Assembly: GCA_003221075.1 (NCBI GenBank)
Contig: QHUF01000092.1
Location: 1-6,311, forward strand
Reading direction: 5' to 3'
From: Gemmatimonadota bacterium
GTDB taxonomy: Bacteria > Gemmatimonadota > Gemmatimonadetes > Gemmatimonadales > GWC2-71-9
Length of the DNA stretch: 6,311 nt
Shown here: piece by piece, positions 1-6,311 of the stretch
Numbering within the stretch: position 1 is the first letter of the stretch
How the letters are laid out: every line of letters starts with the position of its first letter
The notes under the pieces: model-generated
The model's input: only the letters and a program-made list of their open reading frames with translations
What the model was told of the DNA's origin: nothing
Database searches by the model: none
Translations under genes and position numbers: made by a program

Positions 1-1154
1 CGATCGATCTCGACCTGCAGCGCTACATCTCCCGGACGTTTCCCGCCGGACAGCGCGGCGCGGTCATGGCGCTGAATCCAAATACCGGCGAAGTCCTCGC
101 GCTCTACAGCGCCCCCGGATTCGACCCCAATGCCTTCGTGGGCGGCATCTCGGCCCCGTATTGGCGCTCCCTCAACGAAAGCCCGGCCCATCCGCTGCTC
201 GATCGCGCTATTCAGGCCCGCTACCCGCCGGGATCGACGTGGAAGCTCGCCGTCGCGGCGATGGCCCTGAAGCGCGGGATCGTCGGGCCACGCAGCCATA
301 TGCCGATCCCCTGCAGGGGCGGGCTGCAATACGGGAACCGGTTCTTCCGGTGCTGGAACGCACACGGGCACGGCGATCTCACGCTGACGGAAGCGATCGC
401 GCAAAGCTGCGACGTCTACTTCTACCAGCTGGGCATCAAGCTGGGCGTGACGTCGCTGCTCGAGGACGCGAACGATTGGGGGTTCCGCGGACGCACGGGG
501 ATCGACCTGCCGGACGAGATTTCCTCCGAGTTTCCTACCGGCCCGGAGTATTACGACCGCTTGTACGGCCCGCGCCGCTGGACGTCGGCGGTCGCGCTGA
601 ACCTCGCGATCGGACAGGGCGAGAACGCTCAGACGCTCGCGCAGATGGTGCGGCTGTATCAGCAGCTCGCGAGTGACGGCCGGGTGCGGACGCCGTTCGT
701 CGTGCGGCGGGCAGCGGCGCCCGGAACGAGCGCATCGCTCGAGTTGAACCCCGATCAGCTCACGACCCTGCGCCGCGCCATGATTGCCGTCGTCGAGGAG
801 GGAACAGCCCGTAGCGGGCGCCTCACGGGATTGCAGATCGCCGGAAAGACCGGGACGGCGCAGAACCCCCACGGCGCCTCCCATGGCTGGTTCATCGGGT
901 TCGCGCCTGCCGAGAAGCCGGAGATCGTCGTCGGGGCCATCATCGAGTTCGCCCAGCACGGCACCGCGGCGATCCCGATCGTCAGCCGCACGATCGCACA
1001 CTACCTCGGCCTTGAGGAAACCGCTGCCACGAGACTGCGCGTGACCGTCCCGACGGACTCGGCGCCGGCGCCGTTCCAGATCCCCGTGCTGCCCGATAGT
1101 CTCCCTCCCGTGCTTCCGGTCGACAGTGCTGTCGCGCGTCCGCCAACTCGATAA
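1..1154 (+). CDS. mrdA: Penicillin-binding protein 2 (elongation transpeptidase), 3' part
   Basis: This is the C-terminal part of a class B penicillin-binding protein, the DD-transpeptidase that cross-links peptidoglycan during cell elongation, acting in the periplasm with RodA. The reading frame is open from base 3 (IDLDLQRYI...), so the N-terminal anchor and dimerisation region lie upstream of the window. All three active-site motifs of the penicilloyl-serine transferase family are visible: STWK at 234-245 (the serine nucleophile), SCD at 405-413 (the SxN-type motif) and KTG at 846-854. The contexts 'YPPGSTWK' and 'LDLQR' are typical of PBP2 rather than of the division enzyme FtsI. After the KTGTAQ strand the domain ends normally. 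It is followed by a short proline-rich tail (about the last 30 residues). The end overlaps the rodA start by 29 bp. Family assignment is firm; the choice of PBP2 over FtsI also rests on the neighbouring rodA. Confidence 0.93.
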   Translation, partial: IDLDLQRYISRTFPAGQRGAVMALNPNTGEVLALYSAPGFDPNAFVGGISAPYWRSLNESPAHPLLDRAIQARYPPGSTWKLAVAAMALKRGIVGPRSHMPIPCRGGLQYGNRFFRCWNAHGHGDLTLTEAIAQSCDVYFYQLGIKLGVTSLLEDANDWGFRGRTGIDLPDEISSEFPTGPEYYDRLYGPRRWTSAVALNLAIGQGENAQTLAQMVRLYQQLASDGRVRTPFVVRRAAAPGTSASLELNPDQLTTLRRAMIAVVEEGTARSGRLTGLQIAGKTGTAQNPHGASHGWFIGFAPAEKPEIVVGAIIEFAQHGTAAIPIVSRTIAHYLGLEETAATRLRVTVPTDSAPAPFQIPVLPDSLPPVLPVDSAVARPPTR

Positions 1155-2379
1155 GGCGCTGGTCGCATCGGTCGCGTTGCTGGCGCTGTACGGGCTCGCA
1201 GCGCTGTATTCCGCCGGCCAGACCGACGTCCCGACGTTCGTCGCGACGATCTGGCAGCGGCAGCTCGTCTGGTTGGGCCTCTGCCTGATCGTCGCCGTGC
1301 TCATCTTCCGCACTTCCCCGCGGATGCTGGAATGGGCGACCCCGTTCGCATATGCGATCGCGTTGTTGCTCCTGCTGCTCACGCTCTTCATCGGCACGGG
1401 CGCGGGAACCGCGGCGAGCAGCAAGTCGTGGATTTCGATTGGCGGGCGTCATTTCGGTCAACCGGCGGAGCTCGCGAAGGTGGCGACGATCCTGATGCTG
1501 GCCCGCTGGCTCGCGACGCTGCGTGAGCCGCCTGCCATGCTGCGCGATTTGATCATCCCGGGCATCATCGCCGGGGTGCCCTGCCTACTCGTCCTCAAGC
1601 AGCCCGACCTGGGCAGCGCGATCGTGTTCATCGCGATTCTGTTCTTGATGCTGTTCTGGGCGGGCACGAAGCCATCGCTGTTGGTGCTGCTCGCGTCCCC
1701 CGTCATCGGGCTCGTCCTGGCGGTCTCGACCGTGGCGTGGGGCATCTGGATTGCGGTGCTCGCCGCCCTGTTGCTCTGGTGGCGACCCTACCTCTGGGAA
1801 GGGGTCGCCATTATGGGGCTGAACGTACTGGGCGGCGTCCTCGCGCTGCCGTTCTGGAATCGGTTGGCGCCGTACCAGCAGAACCGGCTGCTGGCGTTTC
1901 TGAATCCCGACGTCGATCCGCGCGCGGCGGGATGGCACGTCATCCAATCGAAGGTCGCGGTCGGCTCCGGCGGGCTGCTGGGGAAGGGATTCACGGAGGG
2001 CACCCAAAAACGGCTCGCTTTCCTCCCCGCGCAGCATACCGATTTCATCTTTTCGGTCGTCGGCGAGGAGCTGGGATTCGTCGGCGTGCTGGTGGCGTTG
2101 TCTCTGTTCGCGTGGCTGCTGTTCGGCTTGCTGCGCGTCGCGCGGAAAGCCATCGATCCGTTCTCGAGCCTGTGCGTGTTCGGTATCGCCGGCCTCTTTT
2201 TCACGCATATCGTCGAAAACGTGGGCATGACGATCAACCTGATGCCGATCACCGGCATCCCGCTGCCGTTTTTCTCCTACGGTGGATCGTTCCTCTTGGC
2301 GTGCTCGGTTGGCGTCGGGATTGCGCTGCGCGTCGCGTGGGAGTCTCGGCAATCCGGCTATGCCGAACTGGGACAATAG
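1126..2379 (+). CDS. rodA: Rod shape-determining SEDS glycosyltransferase RodA
   Basis: This is a SEDS-family integral membrane peptidoglycan glycosyltransferase that polymerises lipid II and works with the adjacent PBP2. The 417-residue protein has about ten hydrophobic segments, beginning at residues 12-30. Family signatures are KQPDLGSA (158-165), HTDFIF (304-309) and GIPLPFFSYGGS (377-388). Asp306 in HTDFIF aligns with the catalytic Asp262 of E. coli RodA. The protein is longer than E. coli RodA (370 aa), mainly through extra hydrophobic sequence around residues 184-245. The start chosen is GTG at 1126, giving MLSRVRQLDKA, which matches the usual short basic N-terminus. I see no clear Shine-Dalgarno sequence, and the start lies inside mrdA, so coupled translation is likely. 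FtsW is the alternative; the PBP2 neighbour and the 'NVGM...GIPLPF' pattern favour RodA. Confidence 0.93.
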   Translation: MLSRVRQLDKALVASVALLALYGLAALYSAGQTDVPTFVATIWQRQLVWLGLCLIVAVLIFRTSPRMLEWATPFAYAIALLLLLLTLFIGTGAGTAASSKSWISIGGRHFGQPAELAKVATILMLARWLATLREPPAMLRDLIIPGIIAGVPCLLVLKQPDLGSAIVFIAILFLMLFWAGTKPSLLVLLASPVIGLVLAVSTVAWGIWIAVLAALLLWWRPYLWEGVAIMGLNVLGGVLALPFWNRLAPYQQNRLLAFLNPDVDPRAAGWHVIQSKVAVGSGGLLGKGFTEGTQKRLAFLPAQHTDFIFSVVGEELGFVGVLVALSLFAWLLFGLLRVARKAIDPFSSLCVFGIAGLFFTHIVENVGMTINLMPITGIPLPFFSYGGSFLLACSVGVGIALRVAWESRQSGYAELGQ

Positions 2380-2441
2380 CTTAGCTACGCGGGGCTAGCG
2401 TCGGTACAGCTCCGGTCACAAATTGTGCGCTTCGTCACTAT
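2380..2441. other. Intergenic spacer between rodA and accD
   Basis: This 62-bp stretch is the only real gap between genes in the window. It contains no convincing rho-independent terminator: the best hairpin near the rodA stop has only four paired bases (GCTA/TAGC, within 2383-2398) and no following T-run. It does contain an 11-bp palindrome and a plausible weak promoter, listed separately. Confidence 0.6.

Positions 2442-2451
<10 letters not shown>
2415..2451 (+). promoter_or_regulatory. Possible promoter for a leaderless accD transcript
   Basis: A -35-like GTCACA (2415-2420, four of six matches to TTGACA) is followed by an 18-bp spacer and a -10-like TATATG (2439-2444, four of six matches to TATAAT). 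The A of the ATG at 2451 lies seven bases after the -10, where transcription would start. Neither possible accD start (2442 or 2451) has a Shine-Dalgarno sequence, which fits a leaderless message. The match is weak, and the consensus for this organism is unknown. Confidence 0.25.
2417..2427. repeat. Short perfect palindrome CACAA-A-TTGTG
   Basis: Two five-base arms (CACAA and TTGTG) flank one central base upstream of accD, overlapping the proposed -35 element. The position would suit an operator, but an 11-bp palindrome can easily occur by chance. I do not recognise a regulator for it. Confidence 0.2.
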
Positions 2452-3304
<853 letters not shown>

Positions 3305-3308
<4 letters not shown>

Positions 3309-4401
3309 CCTTCGAAGACGCCGTCCAGTTTCTTTTCGCAACGGCAAAGGGTCCACCTGCGCCTTCGTGGCCAACGAGCTGCGGGCGCAAGGGTGGCGCG
3401 TCGGACTGTATTCCTCCCCCCATCTCATATCACCCTGTGAACGGATCACGGTCGACGGGGTCCCGATCGGAGAGGACGCGTTCGCCGAATGGACGGCACA
3501 GCTCAAGCTGCACATCGAGCGGCTCGACGCGAGCTTCTTCGAAGCGACCACCGCCATCGCATTCGCCGATCTCGCGGCCCGGGACGTCGACATCGCTGTC
3601 ATCGAAGTCGGGCTGGGCGGCCGGCTCGACGCCACCAACGTGCTGGCCCCGCTCGTCACCGCGGTCACGAAGATCGCGCTGGAGCACGTCGAGTACCTGG
3701 GCAGCGACCTCAAGGGGATCGCGCGCGAGAAGGCGGGGATCGCGAAACCGAAGGTTCCGTTCGTCACCGGCGAAGCCGATCCCGCGATCCGCGCCGAGCT
3801 CGTGCGGGAGGCCAAACGCCGGGGCGCCGAGCCGATCATCACGGTCGATACGACGCTTCGGCCGCGAAAGGATACGAAGCTGGGGCTGCGAGGGAAGCAT
3901 CAAATCGCCAACGCACTCGTTGCGCACGCCGTGCTCAACGCGTTACCGAGGCCATTCGGGCCCGTCGGGAAAAACCTCCCCGCCAGCTTTACCCACGCCT
4001 ACATCCCCGGCCGCTTCGAGGTTCGCGGCAAGTGGATCTTCGACGTGGCGCATAATCCAGACGGCATGCGCGTCGTCGCGCAGGCGCTGGCCGAATCGGG
4101 CAGGACGATCCGCCGGCCGCTGCATGCACTCGTGGGGATTCGCAACGACAAGGATTGGCGCGCGATGCTCAATTCGCTGCGGCCACTGGTCGACCGCCTC
4201 ACGCTGACCGTTCCGCCGTCGATTCCGCTCATGCAACGCTGGTCGATCGAGGAGATGGGGCCCGACGTTTCGTTCGAGCCGGATTTTGAGCGCGCACTGC
4301 ATGACATTCAGGAAGGAGCGGAGACCATTTTGGTCACCGGTTCGTTTCATACCGTCGGCGACGCGATGGCTCGCTTGCCCGGCTTCGCGCCCGTCGGTTA
4401 A
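3305..4401 (+). pseudogene. folC: Folylpolyglutamate/dihydrofolate synthase, broken near the 5' end
   Basis: FolC adds glutamate to folates (and in many bacteria to dihydropteroate) using ATP, in the Mur ligase family. Most of it is clear: NGKGSTCAFV (P-loop half, from 3340), YSSPHL, IEVGLGGRLDATN, the REKAGI segment, HQIANA, IPGRFEV, DVAHNPDG and the terminal GSFHTV. The 5' end is damaged. The frame beginning CTG-ACC at 3305 encodes TFEDAVQFLF, a typical FolC N-terminus. The P-loop and everything after it are in a different frame (+1 versus +2), and the codons just upstream of NGKGST read RRRRPVSFR, which is not FolC-like. About 35 residues normally found between these two parts, including the first half of the GTNGKGS loop, are absent. 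The first usable start in the main frame is GTG at 3367, which would give a 344-residue protein lacking the P-loop and so probably inactive. The alternative is an assembly deletion in an intact gene. Confidence 0.8.
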
Positions 4402-4410
4402 GTTGTTGCG

Positions 4411-5694
4411 ATGCAAGGAAAAGCCCTACCCGGCTTTCGCGATTTTTACCCTGAAGACCTGAGCCTCCGAAACCACATCTTCGCAACCTGGCGCAACGTG
4501 GCCCGGCGCTACGGCTTCGAGGAGTACGATGGCCCGCCGCTGGAAGCGCTGGATCTCTACACGAGAAAGAGTGGTGAAGAGATCGAACAGCAATTGTATT
4601 CATTTCGCGATAAGGGCGATCGAGATGTCGCCCTACGACCAGAAATGACCCCCACGCTTGCCCGTATGGTCGCTGCACGGGGGCAAGCGCTGAAAAAGCC
4701 AATCCGTTGGTTCTCGATTCCCCAGCTGTTTCGCTACGAGCGCCAGCAGCGGGGCCGGTTGAAAGAGCACTTCCAGCTCAATATGGACATCATCGGCGAG
4801 ACGAGCGCGCTGGCCGATGCGGAGCTGATCGCGGCCGCGATCGACATCATGAGGGCATTCGGGTTCGGGCCGGGCGATTTCAAGGTGCGCATCTCCGATC
4901 GCCGAGTGCTGCGTACTTTGCTGCTCGGTTACGATATCCGGGAGGATAGCCTGCTGCAGGCTTTTGCCATGCTCGACAAGACTAGCAGGGACGAGGAATG
5001 GGTGACGTGGCAGCTGGGGGGTGCCTACACGGGTTCGGGCCAGACATCGCGCCCAATCCCCCGGCGGTCCCTGATCGGATTGGAGCCTGTCTCGGCGCTG
5101 CTCAGCTCGCTTCCTGGGGGGGCCCAGGCCATCGAGCCGCTGCGCGAGACAGTTGCTACACTCACGACCATGGGACTGGGCGACTTCGTCGAAGTCGATC
5201 TGACGATCGTCCGCGGTCTCGCGTACTACACCGGCATTGTTTTCGAGCTGTTCGACACGCAGCACAGGCTGCGCGCTATCGCCGGCGGTGGACGATATGA
5301 CCGGCTCCTCAAGGCCGCTGGTGGACCCGACCTGCCGGCACTGGGGTTCGGCATGGGCGATGTTGTCCTCAGTGAGCTCCTCAAGGAGCGCGGCGTAGCC
5401 CCCAGGGCGTCGATCGAGCTCGGCGCCTTTTTGATAGCGGTGGGGGGCGACGATATGCCCTGGGTGCTGAAGCTCGCTCATGCGATGCGGGACCGGGGGA
5501 TCGCGGTCGAATACGGGCTCCGGCACACCGGCGTCCGCAAGCAGCTCGAGCTGGCGGCGGCACGCGGTGCGCCGCGCGCTGTGATCATCGGTCCGGAAGA
5601 GCGCCACGCGGGCCTGGCTGTGGTGCGCGATCTCAATGCGGGAACCGAAGCGAAGGTTCCGCTCGACAAGCTTCTCAACGGATATTTCGATTAA
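4411..5694 (+). CDS. hisS: Histidine--tRNA ligase
   Basis: This class IIa synthetase charges tRNA-His. The catalytic core shows LPGFRDFYPED (6-16), LRPEMTP (75-81), motif 2 with RWFSIPQLFRYERQQRGR (99-116) and the substrate-contacting Gln of FQLNMDIIG. It also has the histidine signature RGLAYYTG (268-275, keeping the ATP-binding Arg of RGLDYY) and AGGGRYD (291-297). A full anticodon-binding domain occupies about residues 335-427, which argues against the paralogue HisZ. Length (427 aa) is nearly that of E. coli HisS (424). The usual motif 3 'GLER' is GFGMGDVV (312-319) here, a variant I recall from some bacterial HisRS. The linker at about 195-235 is poorly conserved, with a PIPRRS stretch. 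ATG 4411 lies 9 bp after the folC stop without a clear ribosome binding site, and the gene overlaps proS by one base. Confidence 0.94.
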   Translation: MQGKALPGFRDFYPEDLSLRNHIFATWRNVARRYGFEEYDGPPLEALDLYTRKSGEEIEQQLYSFRDKGDRDVALRPEMTPTLARMVAARGQALKKPIRWFSIPQLFRYERQQRGRLKEHFQLNMDIIGETSALADAELIAAAIDIMRAFGFGPGDFKVRISDRRVLRTLLLGYDIREDSLLQAFAMLDKTSRDEEWVTWQLGGAYTGSGQTSRPIPRRSLIGLEPVSALLSSLPGGAQAIEPLRETVATLTTMGLGDFVEVDLTIVRGLAYYTGIVFELFDTQHRLRAIAGGGRYDRLLKAAGGPDLPALGFGMGDVVLSELLKERGVAPRASIELGAFLIAVGGDDMPWVLKLAHAMRDRGIAVEYGLRHTGVRKQLELAAARGAPRAVIIGPEERHAGLAVVRDLNAGTEAKVPLDKLLNGYFD

Positions 5695-6311
5695 TGGCAC
5701 AAGCACAGAAAATCACGCCACGCGCCAAGGACTTTAGCGAGTGGTACGGCGACGTCATAACCCAGGCCCAATTAGCGGACTATTCGCCTGTGCGCGGCTG
5801 CATGGTCATCCGTCCGCACGGCTACCGGATTTGGGAGCTGATGCAGCGCGCGCTGGACGACATGATCAGGGCGACGGGCCATCAAAACGCGTACTTCCCG
5901 CTCTTCATCCCGATGAGCTATCTCGCGAAGGAGGCCGAGCACGTCGAAGGATTCGCGAAGGAGGTCGCCCTCGTCACGCATACGCGTTTACGGGCGACCG
6001 GCAAAGAGGGAAAGGATGCCATCGCGGTCGATCCCACGTCGGCGCTCGAGGAGCCGCTCGTCGTGCGGCCGACGTCGGAGACGATCATCTACGGCATGCT
6101 CGCGAAGTGGATCCAGAGCTACCGCGACTTGCCGGTGCTGCTCAACCAGTGGTGCAACATCGTCCGCTGGGAGATGCGCACGCGGCTGTTCCTGCGCACC
6201 ACGGAGTTCCTGTGGCAAGAAGGGCATACTGCACACGCCACGTCGGAGGATGCGGAGGCCGAGGCGCGCCTGATACTCGGCCTCTACCGCAGGTTCCAGG
6301 AGGAGTGGCTC
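5694..6311 (+). CDS. proS: Proline--tRNA ligase, archaeal/eukaryotic type, 5' part
   Basis: The first 206 residues of a prolyl-tRNA synthetase are present, and the frame remains open to the right edge. The start ATG overlaps the hisS stop (TAATG), so translation is probably coupled. The N-terminus begins directly with the catalytic domain: ITPRAKDFSEWY (7-18), DYSPVRGCMVIRP (29-41), YFPLFIP (67-73), then RPTSET (125-130) and the motif 2 region NQWCNIVRWE...RTTEFLWQEGHTAH (151-181). This pattern matches the ProRS form shared with archaea and eukaryotes, which lacks the bacterial editing insertion. The insertion site lies beyond the window, so the absence cannot be seen directly. Leu165 (codon 6186-6188) stands where this family usually has Pro in 'TRPFLRTTE'. 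Identity is secure. Confidence 0.95.
   Translation, partial: MAQAQKITPRAKDFSEWYGDVITQAQLADYSPVRGCMVIRPHGYRIWELMQRALDDMIRATGHQNAYFPLFIPMSYLAKEAEHVEGFAKEVALVTHTRLRATGKEGKDAIAVDPTSALEEPLVVRPTSETIIYGMLAKWIQSYRDLPVLLNQWCNIVRWEMRTRLFLRTTEFLWQEGHTAHATSEDAEAEARLILGLYRRFQEEWL

Noticed and set aside
1585..2376. Open frame of 263 codons on the minus strand opposite rodA
   Set aside because: Its product is full of Arg, Gln, Asp and Glu, the typical reverse complement of hydrophobic membrane-protein codons; no recognisable domain.
1..2379. Division pair FtsI/FtsW instead of PBP2/RodA
   Set aside because: The transpeptidase has PBP2-like contexts (IDLDLQR, YPPGSTWK), the SEDS protein has the RodA-like GIPLPF region, and no division or mur genes are nearby.
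2383..2398. Hairpin after rodA as a terminator
   Set aside because: Only four base pairs with an eight-base loop and no T-run.
4411..5694. HisZ, the ATP phosphoribosyltransferase regulatory subunit
   Set aside because: The RGLAYYTG signature, the motif 2 Arg residues and the complete C-terminal anticodon-binding domain indicate a true HisRS.
4633..5706. Long open frame (357 codons) on the minus strand opposite hisS
   Set aside because: It lies antisense to a firmly identified synthetase, has a charged low-similarity composition, and is expected from third-position GC bias.
5925..5970. Near-repeat GCGAAGGAGG...GCGAAGGAGG inside proS
   Set aside because: It encodes two conserved AKE segments of ProRS, so it is explained by the protein sequence.

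Overview
The window is a compact, high-GC bacterial operon-like block with every gene on the + strand and almost no intergenic space. The protein features fit a Gram-negative-type bacterium outside the Proteobacteria: an elongation-type PBP2/RodA pair, an AccD with a four-cysteine zinc ribbon, a HisRS with the 'LRPEMTP' and 'GFGMGD' variants, and an archaeal/eukaryotic-type ProRS. My best guess, from family resemblance alone, is Gemmatimonadota or a related phylum. This is an inference, not a result.

Layout: (1) 1-1154, the C-terminal transpeptidase half of PBP2 (mrdA), cut by the left edge. (2) 1126-2379, rodA, whose GTG start lies inside the end of mrdA. (3) 2380-2441, a 62-bp spacer, the only real intergenic gap, with a possible weak promoter. 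(4) 2442-3308, accD. (5) 3305-4401, folC, which appears broken close to its 5' end. (6) 4411-5694, hisS, 9 bp after folC. (7) 5694-6311, the first 206 codons of proS, cut by the right edge.

Functionally, the block joins the cell-elongation peptidoglycan synthase (RodA glycosyltransferase plus PBP2 transpeptidase) to housekeeping genes for fatty acid synthesis (accD), folate polyglutamylation (folC) and tRNA charging (hisS, proS). Stop/start overlaps (mrdA/rodA, accD/folC, hisS/proS) suggest translational coupling.

The main anomaly is folC. A recognisable FolC N-terminus (TFEDAVQFLF) starts at the accD stop in one frame. It is followed almost at once by the P-loop remnant NGKGST in another frame. 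The roughly 35 residues that should lie between them are missing, so the sequence looks like a deletion of about 100-115 bp, of length 3n+1, that also shifts the frame. Everything downstream is well conserved, so this is either a very recent lesion or an assembly/sequencing artefact. I see no mobile element, CRISPR array, RNA gene or new defence-like system here.
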